NCBI GenBank assembly: GCA_030789695.1
Contig: CM061133.1
Span: forward strand, 98,723,128-98,787,127
Direction: 5' to 3'
Source of the DNA: Scilla litardierei
Taxonomy: Eukaryota; Streptophyta; Magnoliopsida; Asparagales; Asparagaceae
DNA length: 64,000 nt
Shown: piece by piece, positions 44,422 to 56,836 of the stretch
How the letters are laid out: each line of letters starts with the position of its first letter
Position numbering within the stretch: the first letter of the stretch is position 1
Made by a program: the position numbers and the translations under genes
The notes under the pieces: model-generated
What the model was told of the DNA's origin: nothing
Database searches by the model: none
What the model saw: only the letters and a program-made list of their open reading frames with translations

Positions 44422-46755
44422 ATGGCATCCACCAACAACAACATTCCTCCACCGACTTCGTACAACAATCACGATCGTGATGGAGCATCCACACTTTTCG
44501 AAGGTCAATCTACGATACGTCCTCCACGTTTCAGTGGTACTAATTTTGGATATTGGAAGTGTAGGATGGAGACGTTCCTTAGGAGTGCTTCACTTTGGAG
44601 AACCCTCCACAAGGAGTACGTCGAGCCCACCGAAGAGGACTTCGAGAAATGGACGACTTCCGAGAAGTCCGCCGAAGTCAACAACGCTAAAGCCATGAAC
44701 GCTATTCATTGTGCATTGGACCCGAATGAGTTCAACAAGATATGCACATGTACGAGTGCATATCAAATTTGGAACCATCTCATCGTTACCCATGAGGGAA
44801 CGAATAAGGTAAAACTTTCAAAGTTATATGTTGCCGTGCAAACTTCGATTTGTTTCATATGCAGGAGAATGAAAGCATTGCATCGATGTACAGACGCTTT
44901 ACCAACATCACAAATGAATTGGAAGCCCTTGGCCAAAAATATTCCGAACCTGACAAGGTAAGGAAGATCATCATGGGAATGACCTCCAAATGGGAAAGGA
45001 GAGCTATCGTCATCGAGGAGGTCAATGACTTGAAGAATTACACGGTTGTGAATCTTATCAGGATTCTCATGTCTTATGAGGTAAGACGAGAGAACCGATT
45101 AAATATTCGAGCCATGATAAATCCTTTGGAGGCCAAGAAGAAGGCTTTGGCATTCAATGCCAATTCATCATCCTCCGATAGCGAAGATTCGAAAGATGAG
45201 ATGGATTTGGTGAAATGGCCCAAATGGCGAAGAAGTTCCAACGCTTCTTTCGCAAAGGTAAGTTTCCCTCCAACAAACATTTTGAGTCTACTAATGCAAC
45301 TTCCTCTCTTTGTTTTAAGTGTAATAAACCAGGGCACATCAAGAGGGATTGCCCAATGTTAAAGAACAAAGAGAAGTGGAAGGCACCTAAGTACCACAAG
45401 TCCGACAAGAACACGAGAGACAAGAAGAAAGGACTTGTAGGTACCTTCGATGACTCAAGTGAGGACTCATCAAGCGATTCCGATGATGAGAAGGGTGAGA
45501 GTGCCCACATGTGTTTCATGGCCCGAGAGGATCCACTCTCCGATGAGAGTGATTCTGACACGGATGAAACCGAGGTAACAATGGATGAACTTCGTATTGC
45601 TAATGAAGAATTATTTTCTAAATATCAATCTTTAATGCTTAGATACACTAGCTTAAAGAAATCAAATGTTAGCAAGTCATCCATTCCATGCATTATCAAC
45701 AATGACACCATTTTTAATACTTTAACTCTTGAGAAAGCAAACTTAGCTTCTCAAAATGTCACCTTGAGAGATGAGGTGAAAACCTCAAATCTCAACTAGA
45801 TCAAACACATCCAACGGATAATAGTGATCTAGTCACACGTCACACACAATTAGGTTTAGAGAATGATTCTCTTAAAACCCAAGTGCACGAGCTCAAAGCA
45901 TGGGTGTCCACCTTGGATACCAACATTTCTTCTCTAAAGGAGAAATATGAGCTCATGTCCTCCCGTATTGTGAGATTCAATACGGGAAAAGGACAATTGG
46001 ATGATTTGCTAGCGAACCAGTTTCCGGCCACACATTGTATTGGTCTTGGGTTTGTGAAAGCAAATGCATCCAATGATCGCACCTCCTATAGTGGTGTCAC
46101 TATAGACTTTGTGAGGCCTTCCTCCGGTGCATCCACAAGTGGTGTCAAAGACACTATAAGTAGCAAACCTACCAAGAAAGTCACCACATCACCTTCTCTT
46201 CCTTTGGGCAAGAAACCCACTAAGGGTGGAAACCAAAAGCAAGGCCATGCTTACATGTACACTAACACTCATCCACGTAGGAAACCTCCTACTTCACAAG
46301 TGGATAATTATGACACTTTTTATGCTCCACACCCACGGACACGTACACAACCACACATGAGAAATACTCATGTACATGCTCCTATACACCCGTATGCACA
46401 TACGCATCATTCTTACATGTATGCACCTCCTCCGCATGTCATGCATAACTCATATGCTTCATACAACATGCATATTCCCAAGCATACATATCATTCTCGT
46501 ATGTACAATGCATATCCACCACCTCATATTTATGCTAGAGACCATGTTCCCAAGAAGCTTGCACCACATAGAAATTTAACAAATGTGCATGCAACTAGGA
46601 AAAGGACTCCCAAAACTTACACCATTTGGGGTCCTAAGAACACTAGCCTAAATGATAGGAATGCGTATGTTGATTCCTATTTTCATGATGTGATCAATAA
46701 TGGTAATTATGTTGGAAAGCGGAAGTCCACTTGGACTTGGCTTCCAAAGGACTAA
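44422..46755 (+). pseudogene. Element B gag, broken
   Basis: The ATG at 44422 (MASTNNN) opens the same gag as in A: NFGYWKCRMETFLRS, TSAYQIWNHLIVTHEGT, NELEALGQKYSEPDK, NYTVVNLIRILMSYEV, intact knuckle CFKCNKPGHIKRDC near 45315-45355, the AHMCFMARED acidic segment, a coiled coil (45600-46000), LLANQFPATHCIGLGF and a His/Tyr/Pro-rich tail, ending TWTWLPKD and TAA. Frame changes lie near 44840 and 45215, and a stop at 45797 breaks it before the frame at 45883. The order is that of Sirevirus gag. Breaks are more numerous than in D. Confidence 0.92.
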
Positions 46756-46809
46756 TCCCCTTGGACCCAACAAACATTGGGTACCATGAGCTTATGGTAT
46801 ATTATATAG
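46750..46809 (+). other. Gag-pol spacer with stops and a conserved hairpin (B)
   Basis: 60 bases, GACTAATC to TATATAG, have ACCCAA/TTGGGT in the middle with a different loop from A and D. It holds a TAA and a TAG in frame. Omitting it joins TWLPK to VPKRKKK. Confidence 0.5.
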
Positions 46810-49189
46810 GTACCCAAGAGAAAGAAGAAGAGCAATAAAGGTCAAACTTGCTCTAAAGGGAAAGGATGTATTCTTGATAGTGGTTGCTCCAAACATATGA
46901 CGGGAGATCCCTCATTGCTCTCCGAAGTGATTAGCATCAAGGATGGTGCAACGGTCACTTTTGGAGGTAATCAAAAGGGAACCATCATAGGAGTAGGTAT
47001 CGTTGGTAATCTTTCCAAACCCTTAATTACTAACGGTTATCTTGTTAGTGGTTTGTGTCACAGTCTCATTTCCATTAGTCAACTTTGTGACAAAGGTTAC
47101 AAGGTTAACTTTGGAAAAGGATTGTGTACTATTGTTGATTATGATTCAAATGTTTTATTTTCTGGTATTAGGCGTAAAAATATTTACTATTTGAGCTTGC
47201 CTAAAACCGTAGAACATTGCTTAGTTGCTAACACAAGTGAACAACTATTATGGCATCGCCGTTTTGGTCATGTTCACTTCAAGCACTTATATAAGTTAGC
47301 TAAGCATGATCTAGTCAAAGGTTTTCCTAAAATTGCTTTTAATAAGAAAAAAATTTGCGATTCATGTCAAAGAGGTAAACTTAGTAAATCATCATTTAAG
47401 CTTAAAGAAGGGATTACTTCTAAGAGGCCCCTAGAACTTCTTCATTTAGATTTATTTGGGCCAACTAGAACCGCTTCTTTAGGTAATGATCATTATGGGT
47501 TAGTTGGCGTTGACGACTTTTCTAAATTTACTTGGATTTCATTCTTAACTAATAAGAATGAAGCTTATAAAGCGTTTACCAAATTTGCAAAGAAGATTCA
47601 GAATTTCTTAGGATCCACCATTATCACTATCCGTAGTGATCATAGAGGAGAATTTGAGAATGAATCTTTTACTAAGTTTTGTGATGACACCGGGATAACT
47701 CATAATTTTTCCTTTCCTCGGGCACCACCACAAAATGGTGTTATAGAGAGAAAGAATAGGACTCTTATTGAGTGTGCACGCACTATGCTCCATGATAGTC
47801 ATCTTGGACTACAATTTTGGGCAGAGGCGGTACACACGACATGTTATGTGCTCAATAGGATCCTATTGAGACCCCGAACGAACAAAACTTGTTTTGACTT
47901 GTTTTATGACAAAAAGCCTCAAGTAAAATATTTTCGTGTTTTTGGTTCAAAATGTTTTATCAAGAACACTTTCGGTAATCTAGATAAATTTGAGCCAAGA
48001 TCCGATGAAGGAATTTTTGTTGGATATTCCACACATAGCAAAGCCTACCTGATATACAACAAAACTTCTTCAACGATTGAGAAATCTCTTCACGTTTCTT
48101 TTAATGAAGAATTTGATTTTCCTCATGTTGATGATGATAGTGTAGATGTTATTTGTGATACTCTTAGTAATGTTAAGATCAATGATTCGATTATTGAAAC
48201 TAACACTACTAACGAAATTATTGAAGATGTTCCTAGTGATGCAGGTATACCCAAAGCTTATGCGACCGTTCGTAATCATCCCCATAACCAAATTATTGGA
48301 GATATTGGTGTGGGTGTTCGAATGAGGTCGAGGATTGAAGAATTCTCTCATTGCACATTCGTCTCTACCATTGAGCCAAAGAACATCCAAGAAGCTTGTG
48401 AGGATAGCTCTTGGATAGTGGCAATGGAAGAAGAACTAATGCAATTCGAGAGAAATAAAGTTTGGGAACTCGTTCCTCTTCCAAGTGGTCACCAAGTCAT
48501 TGGGACCAAATGGATCTTCAAGAACAAGATGGATGAGAACGAGGTGATCACAAGGAACAAAGCAAGGTTAGTAGCTCAAGGCTACCGGCAAGAGGAAGGT
48601 ATAGATTTCGAAGAATCTTTTGCCCCATAGCTAGATTAGAAGCTATTAGGTTTCTTTTATCTTTTGCATCCCATAAGAATTTTAAACTATTTCAAATGGA
48701 TGTTAAAAGTGCATTTTTGCATGGGTTTGTCAATGAAGAAGTTTATGTTTCACAACCTCCCGGTTTTATTCATGAAAAATTTCCAAATCATGTTTTCAAA
48801 CTTAAGAAAGCATTGTATGGGTTGAGACAAGCTCCTAGAGCTTGGTATGATCGACTCAAGACCTTTCTTATGAATTTAGGTTTTAAAATGGGAGAAGTTG
48901 ATTCTACACTCTTCATTAAAGATTATGAAAATGACATTCTCTTGATTAAAGTTTATGTAGACGATATAATGTTTGGTTCTACTAACTTTAATCTTTGTCA
49001 AGAATTTTCTAAGTCAATGAAGGATGAATTCGAGATGAGCCACATGGGAGAGCTCGCCTATTTTCTTAGACTGCAAATTCGACAAATGGAGAATGGCACC
49101 TTCATACATCAGACAAAGTACACAGGGGAGCTTATAAAGCGATTCGGGATGGAATCTCGTCAAGCAAACGGACTCCCATGAGTACTACT
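46810..49189 (+). pseudogene. Element B pol, first part (protease to RT), cut by E
   Basis: It starts VPKRKKKSNKG, with the protease site LDSGCSKHMTGD (46876-46911), LLWHRRFGHVHF, CDSCQRGK, then the integrase core (HLDLFGPTR, RSDHRGEFEN, PPQNGVIERKNRT) keeping all three acidic residues, with Arg for the usual Gly after RSDH. RT begins WELVPLPSGHQ. A 1-base loss at 48628-48630 makes a TAG just after FEESFAP. RT continues in the next frame with MDVKSAFLHG and the catalytic YVDDIMFG (about 48955-48978). Pol is cut at 49189 by element E and resumes at 56837. Confidence 0.93.
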
Positions 49190-49792
49190 TGTTGGATATG
49201 GAAGACGTTTGTACACCCTTGTGGGGGATGTACGAGGGAATACGGACCTCGAACGTCGCGTACACGAAGTCGTGTGCAAAGGGAATCTGTTCCCTTGCGG
49301 AGAGGATCTCTGGATGAGTAGGAAAGTCGCTTTATATATGCATAAGTGCATGCGACATATGGCTAATAAAGGGGGAATATCTTAAGCTTATGTTGTACCA
49401 TGCATATGGTACAACTTAAGCTTATAATGTGCCATGTATCATGGTACACCTTAATTAAATTGTTCCAAAGGAACAATTTACCCTAAAATAACTACCTTGG
49501 GGGCTATAAATAAGACCCAAGGGTAAGCCATTTCTTACACTTTTGCATGGCATTCATGCATGCAACTTCATTCTAGCGAAGCTCTGCAGAAATCCTTTCT
49601 CTTCCTCTATCCAAGTTCTTAATCTAAAATAGAGATTTAGATTGTGGATTAGTAGCCTTACTCCGTTCGTGAGAAGACTCGATCCGTCGTGGCAAATCCG
49701 AAGGCAAAGTTCCGAGACTACCGTTCCGCATACGCAAGCGTAAGTCTCAACTTTAATTATCGATCCTAACTCTGTTTTGGCAGGATCCTTCA
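49190..49792 (+). repeat. 5' LTR of element E
   Basis: 603 bp, TGTTGGATATGG to GGATCCTTCA. It lacks a palindrome array. A TATA-like ctataaata is near 49504. Confidence 0.95.
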
Positions 49793-49793
49793 T

Positions 49794-49805
49794 TGGTATC
49801 AGAGC
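49794..49805 (+). other. Primer-binding site of E
   Basis: TGGTATCAGAGC, one base after the LTR, is the initiator methionine tRNA site. Confidence 0.95.
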
Positions 49806-49865
49806 CATATGGGTTCGCCCCGGTCAAACCGTCGTCCCGTCGAAACTATGAACGAGTCGTTGTCT

Positions 49866-50000
49866 TTTTCACGAATGGGTCTCCTACCATTACGGATATG
49901 GTAGGAACGCTTCGTGACAGAGAGAACGCAGCGGTTGTTCTTTTCACGTTAGGGTCTCCTATCATTACGGATATGGTAGGAACTCTCCGTGACGGGAAGA
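49866..50000 (+). repeat. Two-copy tandem repeat in E leader
   Basis: A unit of about 84 bp containing GGGTCTCCTA, CATTACGGATATGGTAGGAA and CCGTGAC/TCGTGAC occurs twice with a few changes. Each unit has the inverted repeat CCTACCATTA / TATGGTAGG. Confidence 0.8.
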
Positions 50001-50288
50001 ACCGACCGTTCACGTAGTATGTTATTCATTTTTGGCACACGGCCATTAGGAAATAACTAATTTCTCGACGAACGGATGCTTCATCGACGAACGGGTGCTT
50101 CATCGAGGAAGATGATGGTAGTTATTTCCATCGGGTAAGATGAAATTTGGTGCATGTGCACCATGGCCAAATGGGCTATGAAGGCCATGCACCCCCCCTC
50201 CCCAAGTGGAGGGGGTTGGCTACGGCCAATAACCACCGGCGACCACCCCATCAAGGGGGAGGAATGTGTGCGGCAACCCCATTCAAGG

Positions 50289-50632
50289 GGGTGGCCGGCC
50301 ATGGCCAAAGGGGCCATGTCCGGCCAATGCCCAAAATGGCCTTGGCCATGACCGGCCATGGCCAAGCCATGGCCGGCCATGGCCAGGCCGGCAGTGGCCG
50401 GCCAAGGCCTGGCCGGCCTGGCCGGCCCTGGCAGAGGCCAGGGCCAATGCCCTGGCCTCGGCCAGGGTATGGCCGGCCCTGGCCGGCCTCGGCCAGGGCA
50501 GAGGCCCTGGCCGGCCTCGGCCAGGGCAGAGGCCCTGGCCGAGGGGCCAGGGCCCCTGGCCGGCCAGGGCAGAGGCCCTGGCCGGCCCTTGGCCAAGCCT
50601 CGGCCAGGGCAGAGGCCCTGGCCGGGAAGATG
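50289..50632 (+). repeat. GGCCGGCC/CATGGCC low-complexity block in E leader
   Basis: 344 bp are built from GGCC steps (CCTGGCCGGCC, GGCCATGGCC, GCCAGGGCAGAGGCCCTGG). It is palindromic almost throughout. The overlapping frames on both strands (Pro/Trp/Ala-rich) are by-products of the repeat, not genes. Confidence 0.9.
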
Positions 50633-50842
50633 TTGCAAACCAAAAATTGGTCGACCAATTTGGTGTTTTTGGTCGACCAATCCGACAGAAGGTCTGGGTC
50701 GACTGCAAACTTGCCAACTGACCCATACGGGGTGACAAAAGGCCTTGGTCAAACTCGAATGTGCCGATTAGCCCATACGGGGCTAACCACAGAGCCGACT
50801 AGTTCATACGGGACTAACGTTTTAATGAAGTTTTTCCTTGGG

Positions 50843-51025
50843 CTCTACTCCTTGAAGATTAGCCAAAGTGCTCTACTTCATGCGAGATTAGCCGTAGTGC
50901 TCTACTCCTTGAAGATTAGCCGTAATGCTCTACTTCATGTGAGATTAGCCATATCATTGTGCTCTACTCTACGGAGATTAGCCAATGTACTTATGACGTT
51001 GTGCTCTACTCTACGGAGATTAGCC
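50843..51025 (+). repeat. Six-copy tandem repeat in E leader
   Basis: A core of about 22 bp, starting CTCTACT and ending GATTAGCC, occurs six times at 28-42 bp spacing. It has no known function. Confidence 0.85.
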
Positions 51026-51550
51026 AATGTATTTCAAATTTTTGAAAAAGGTGTTTTCAAATAGGTTATGTCCCGTCCTTAAATCGGGATAGCGCAATTT
51101 AGAATTCCAAGTCCTACCACGATCCGGCCATGGTTATCTAACCCATGGGTGTGTAGAACAGGTCTCGTGGCTTGGCAATTGTTGCGTTAAAATTCTTTGC
51201 GCAAACTCTCACCTATTCCATTTTGAAAGATATGTTTTTCAAAATTGATTTTCCGCTGCGAAGTACTATAAGAGTACGATTGTTTGATAAGTGATGGGGG
51301 AATATTGAAGGTTGTTCTAGATGGTGATTGGAATCATAGAGACCTTTTCGATTCTAGAACAACATCTTCAATATTTTTCGAAAGTAACTTATCAAATACA
51401 ATATAATTCCAAGTGGGATTTGAATTTTTAGAACTATCCAAATGGGATATTCTATTATCATTTCAAGTGGGAGTTATATTTTAAGAAGTTTTATAAAATG
51501 TTTTGATCAAACCTTCGTTTTTGTGTCTTTTGCAGCATTTTAAAAGTAAA
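51026..51550 (+). other. E leader before gag
   Basis: Non-coding. It holds repeats of AAGTGGGA and AAATGGGA near 51410-51470 and nothing else recognised. Confidence 0.5.
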
Positions 51551-52477
51551 ATATCTTCCGCTTCAAAGAATATCGTCGCTGAGTTAAACAAAGGTGAAAA
51601 ACTCAACGGCGATAATTACAAACTTTGGTCCATCAAGATACAATACGTTCTAGAGGAGCAAGAAGTGCTCGAAACTCTAAAGAACGTTATGATTGAACCT
51701 GAGTTGGGCACTACGGCCCAACACCGACGAGACAAGGAAGCTTTTGATGCTTGGTCTCGGAAGAACAAGATAGCACGCATTACGTTATTAAGCAGTATGG
51801 CTGATGACATAATGCGCATCTTCCGAGAACATGACCTAGCCATGGACATATGGTCCAAGCTAGAGGAGAAGTTCGGTGGCACATCGGTGTCCAAACTTCG
51901 CTCCTTAACTATAAAGTTCGATTCATATAAGAAACGTCCAGATCATTCCATGGGGAAACATCTGCGACATATGACGAACCTTATCTCGGAGTTAAAGGAT
52001 GCAGGTCATGTGCTCACAAATGAGCAACAAATCCAAGCAGTCATACGTTCCCTACCAAATGGGTGGGATCAGATGAAGATGCATCTCACTCATAATGAGA
52101 GCATCAAGACCTTCAACGATGTTTCCAAGCACCTCGAATTAGAGGAAGAGCGGCTTGCGGCTGCCAAGCCAAGTGCAGAAGTGCACATGGTTGCTAGTTC
52201 CCCACACGGGGGAAAGAAACGTAAAGATCGTTCGAAGTCTTCTAATGAACGTAATAAGCAACCTGAGTCTACCAAGGAACCCAAACATAAGGGTGGGCAC
52301 AAGAAATGGCACAAGAAGAAAGACTTGAAAAGGATCAAGTGCTTCAAGTGCAACAAGCTCGGTCACTATGCTCGTTCGTGTACGAGTGGAAATGACGAGG
52401 TAACTTGTAATACTAGTTACATAATTGTTTCTAGTCCACTATTTCTTGTGGAATCTAATCCATTTTTGGATAATTGA
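51551..52477 (+). pseudogene. Element E gag, start codon lost
   Basis: The gag N-terminus of this family normally begins with Met before SSASKNIVAELNKGEKLNG. Here the codon at 51551 is ATA, so the start is lost. The rest is open: NYKLWSIKIQYVLEEQEV, KNKIARITLLSSM, KLEEKFGGTS, LISELKDAGHVLTNEQQ, HLELEEERL, a Lys-rich linker, and the intact knuckle CFKCNKLGHYARSC near 52340-52380. The frame runs past the knuckle into the wrong frame before the protease. Confidence 0.9.
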
Positions 52478-55160
52478 TTCAGGTGCCACCGACCACATAA
52501 CAAAGGACAGACGGTCCTTCATGGAGTATCACCGGATACCCCAAGGAATGAAGTGGATCAATATAGGAAACAACACACGTGTTGAAGTGAAAGGCGTTGG
52601 GACTCGCAAGCTAGTCTTGGACAACAGCCGCACTTTCCTACTTCATGATGTTCTCTTCATTCCATATATTCAAAGGAATATTATAACTGTGGTCAATTTA
52701 ATGGGTCTTGGTTATAGCTGGTTCCTTCATGATTGTAATATGGACCTATTTTGTAATAATTATTCCTTTATTGGTTCTGGGTTATGTATTTAAAGGATTC
52801 ATTGTAATAAGTACAATGTATGATTTCTCATTTCCTTGTGACAAATTCTTTGACTAATGAGTCTAATATAATTTGTTGGCACACAAGGCTTGGTCATATT
52901 GGACCAACGCGTATGGATAGATTTACCAAACGTGGCCTTCTATCCAATATTTCAAAGGTTGAAAATGTCGACCTGTGAACATTGCCTTGTGGGGAAATCT
53001 TGTCGCAAGCCGTTTTGGAACCGGCACAAGGGCCGAGGTTCCATTACAGCTTATCCATTCGGACATATGTGGTCCGATGAATGTCTAGACAAGACGCAGA
53101 AAGTCCTATTTCATCACTTTTATTGATGATTTCACCCGATTCGGACATATCTATTTTGATATCCCACAAAAGTGAAGCTTTGGCTTGCTTTAAAAACTAT
53201 ATGAGTTTAGTGGTGAATCAATTAGATCGCAAAATTAAGATCTTGCGAACCGATAGGGGCGGTGAATATCAATCAACAAGTTTTAAGGAACTTTGTGATG
53301 ACAAAGGCATAGTACATCAGGTAACTATGCCTTATACTCCTCAACAAAACGGTGTTGCATAAAGGAGAAATAGGATTTTTAATGGAAATGGTCCGTTCAA
53401 TAATGGCTCAAGCTAACTTACCAATCACCTTTTGGGGTGATGCATTATTGACAGCCGTTTTCATTTTAAACCGCGTACCCTCGAAATCAGTTAGCTCCAC
53501 TCCTTATGAGTTGTGGAACCAAAGATCTCCTGACTTAAACATTTTTGAAACCTTGAGTTTGTGCATTCAACGCACATATTTCCTCCCATAAGTATGGCAA
53601 ACTTGGGCCAAGGGGAAGGAAATGTATCTTTATACGATACGCAGAAAACTCCAAAGGTTATGTTTTTGTTAGTCAAGAAGACAATGGTGGGCTAATTGAG
53701 TTTGAGTCGAGGGATGTCACTTTCTTGGAAAACGAGTTTCCAAGACAGGGCGAGATAAGTCAGGACTTATCTCTATTTGAGATTTATGATCAAGAAGGAT
53801 TACCTCATTCGAGTGGGAGAATTCTTGGTGAAAACGAAAATACTTTTCAACCTTCACCAATGGATTATACGAATGACGATTATCCTATTCCATACGGGAA
53901 TAATGATCCAAGTGGGAGCAATTCTAACGACATTTCAAGTGGGAGTGATATTAGGATTGATCTAAATTCGAGTCAACAAGGACTTGAAGAATCTCAAATA
54001 TGCCGTATCATGCCCTGCAAAAGACAAATGGATGGAAGCGATGAAGGAGGAATTGAAATCCATGAAAGTTAACCAAGTCTGGGACTTAGTTAACTTACCC
54101 AGAGGACGTAGAGCAATTGGGAACAAATGGGTTCTCAAGATCAAGCATAAGGCTAATGGCTCTATAAGATAGATATAAAGCTCGCCTTGTCGCGAAAGGT
54201 TTTACGCAACAGGAAGGGATAGACTACGAAGAGACATTCTCACCTGTTGTGAGTTTTACCTCGATTCGCATGATTCTGGCAATGGTAGCTTGCTTAGACC
54301 TCAAACTACATCAGATGGATGTAAAGAATGCCTTTCTCAATGGAGAATTGGACGAGGAGATCTATATGGAACAACCAACAGGGTTTGTAAAAGAAGGAAA
54401 CGAACATAAGGTTTGTAAACTTCGTAAGTCCATATATAGTCTTAAATAATCCTCGAGGCAATGGTATATACGATTTCAAGAAGTTGTCTTATCAAATGGA
54501 TTTTCCATGCTTGATGAAGATAACTGTGTATATATCAAGAGGATTTAAAAGCAAGCATGTTATTATGTCTCTATATGTAGATGACATTTTAATAACCAGA
54601 AATGACAAGGGCTTTGTGATGGATATCAAGGCTTGACTTTCATCAGTTTTGAGATGAAAGACTTGGGGAAGCCACATATATCCTTGGAATTAAGATTTCA
54701 AGGAATCGTTCAAAGAAACTTCTTTCTCCTTCACAAGAGACTTATATAAAGAAGGTTCTAGAACGGTTTAATATGTAGGACGGCAAGTCCAATTGATACT
54801 CCTATAAGCAGATGCGATAATTTATATCTGAAATCATGTCCAAAGAACCAAAAGGAAAAGGAAATTATGGAAAAAGTTCCATATTCCAGTACAGTTGATA
54901 GTCTTATGTACGCTATGATGCATACAAGACCGGACATCTGTTTTGCCGTTGGAATGGTAAGTCGTTACCAATCCAACCCAAGGCAAGAACACTGGAAAGC
55001 GGTTAAGAGGATAATGCAGTATCTTAAAGGAACTGCAGATTTGCAAAAGACTATGATAAAACTAAGAAGGTAGACATAAGGTACATATCTACGCATGAGA
55101 TGATAGAGGATCAGCTTACGAAAGCGATCCCCAGAAATGTGTTTTATAAACACTTATCAT
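52425..55160 (+). pseudogene. Element E pol, heavily damaged
   Basis: The protease site IIDSGATDHITKD is near 52465-52510. The integrase is broken by frame changes (STCEHCLVGKS near 52965, LRTDRGGEYQS near 53245). Its catalytic Glu codon is the stop TAA at 53360-53362, where PQQNGVA should continue with Glu. RT pieces: KDKWMEAMKEEL, RRAIGNKWVLKIKHK with a stop at 54170, [36 protein letters not shown], and YVDDILITRND (about 54574-54606). RTRPDI-like HTRPDICFAVGMVSRYQ follows. Most of RNase H is deleted: MQYLKGTADL near 55040 is followed within 40 bp by the end of RNase H (THEMIEDQLTKAIP). Confidence 0.9.
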
Positions 55161-56229
55161 CCCAAGGATTGCGTAAGAGCTGAGTTGTACCAATATATAT
55201 TCCCATGTCTGAGAAAGATCAAATTTATTAAAAGAATAAGTTCTTTTTCAAACATTGCATATGAATTTCTTAAAGAAATGTTTGTGTACATTTTTGAAAT
55301 CTCAGCTGAATTGTGTGTATGTCGGACAGATTAAGGTTGGCTCTCTCACATGAGCAACCGCCTTATCTTATCAGATGGATAAGATAGAGATGAGACTAGT
55401 TTAAAGTCAAAATCATTAGACGAATGATTTAGAGTCATGACTTTAACAAAGATAGTCGAATGAAAGATCTGCATCATATGGATGCTTACAAAAGATCTGA
55501 GATCTGTATCACAAGGATAAAGAGATCTCATTGGATTTTTTAATCCTATCTGTCTTATGCAGGATGAGAGTCCGGGAATATTTCCTGAGTAGTAAGGGGA
55601 CTCAAAAGATAGGCACTGTGGTGTCTGATCTTTCATCCGTACAACATCATTAAGACATACTCTCCCTGGGAAAGGAGTGATGTTGTAATACGTGTTCATA
55701 CCACGTATGCATTTCGACCACTGAGTTAGTAGCAATAGTGTTTGCTATTATGTGAGACTCAAAGGCCATATGGGTCTTAACTCTTACCCTCAAGGACTCC
55801 AATTGGTTCCTTTAGATTTGACGAGATGATCGCTATCTTAGCGTGTTGCTAATGGGCTATGGTAATTCGGCTCGGCGGGGCACGTTAGAAAAGCGAATCA
55901 AGTCAAGATCAAAAGGTTCGCAAGAAGAGGAAGATTGATTTCATATTCACATTTGGACTTTAAATGATTCAAAGCTGGCCAGCCAATTGTAATCCAGATG
56001 GGATTCAATTGTTGAATATAAAGTACAAGAAATGTGAAGAAATAATCTAGGGTAAAGCATGTGTTGAACTACTCAACTTTGCACCTTCGAGGTCGTTGTG
56101 TATCTCTAACAAGTGCACAACAACAGACTCTACGCGCATGACGGTCGCACGGTCTATTTCTCGGTATGATAGATGAAAGAACTAAGGGAAAGACGTTCTC
56201 TTACAATCCCCTCAAGTGTGAGTGGGAGA
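55161..56229 (+). other. 3' non-coding region of E with polypurine tract
   Basis: About 1.07 kb has no gene. The tract agtgggaga (56221-56229) abuts the LTR. No internal palindrome array or third ORF was found. Confidence 0.75.
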
Positions 56230-56831
56230 TGTTGGATATGGAAGACGTTTGTACACCCTTGTGGGGGATGTACGAGGGAATACGGACCTCGAACGTCGCG
56301 TACACGAAGTCGTGTGCAAAGGGATATGTTCCCTTGCGGAGAGGATCTCTGGATGAGTAGGAAAGTCGCTTTATATATGCATAAGTGCATGCGACATATG
56401 GCTAATAAAGGGGGAATATCTTAAGCTTATGTTGTACCATGCATATGGTACAACTTAAGCTTATAATGTGCCTTGTATCATGGTACACCTTAATTAAATT
56501 GTTCCAAAGGAACAATTTACCCTAAAATAACTACCTTGGGGGCTATAAATAAGACCCAAGGGTAAGCCATTTCTTACACTTTTGCATGGCATTCATGCAT
56601 GCAACTTCATTCTAGCGAAGCTCTGCAGAAATCCTTTCTCTTCCTCTATCCAAGTTCTTAATCTAAAATAGAGATTTAGATTGTGGATTAATAGCCTTAC
56701 TCCGTTCGTGAGAAGACTCGATCCGTCGTGGCGAATCCGAAGGCAAAGTTCCGAGACTACCGTTCCGCATACGCAAGCGTAAGTCTCAACTTTAATTATC
56801 GATCCTAACTCTGTTTTGGCAGGATCCTTCA
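56230..56831 (+). repeat. 3' LTR of element E
   Basis: 602 bp, almost the same as 49190-49792 (a few differences such as ggaatctg against ggatatg). Confidence 0.95.
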
Positions 56832-56836
56832 CTACT

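Larger units (their letters stand above)
49190..56831 (+). mobile_element. Tork/TNT1-like Copia element E, complete with both LTRs
   Basis: LTRs lie at 49190-49792 and 56230-56831, with the duplication ctact at 49185-49189 and 56832-56836. Removing E rejoins the B coding sequence at the ACT ACT codons expected from element A. The LTRs are almost the same, so E is young, yet its genes are heavily damaged, which suggests it was copied by another element's proteins or decayed before insertion. The lineage call rests on gag and the RT/protease style (IIDSGATDHITKD). Confidence 0.92.

Noticed and set aside
50081..51064. Long overlapping reading frames on both strands (Pro/Trp/Ala-rich)
   Set aside because: They run through the GGCC repeat block; open frames on all strands are a by-product of the palindromic repeat and have no recognisable domain.
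51526..51537. Splice acceptor (ttttgcag) for an E leader intron
   Set aside because: The missing gag start is more simply explained by ATG to ATA at 51551 in the conserved position.
55346..55735. 129-codon minus-strand frame in the E 3' region
   Set aside because: No recognisable domain and antisense to the element; most likely chance.
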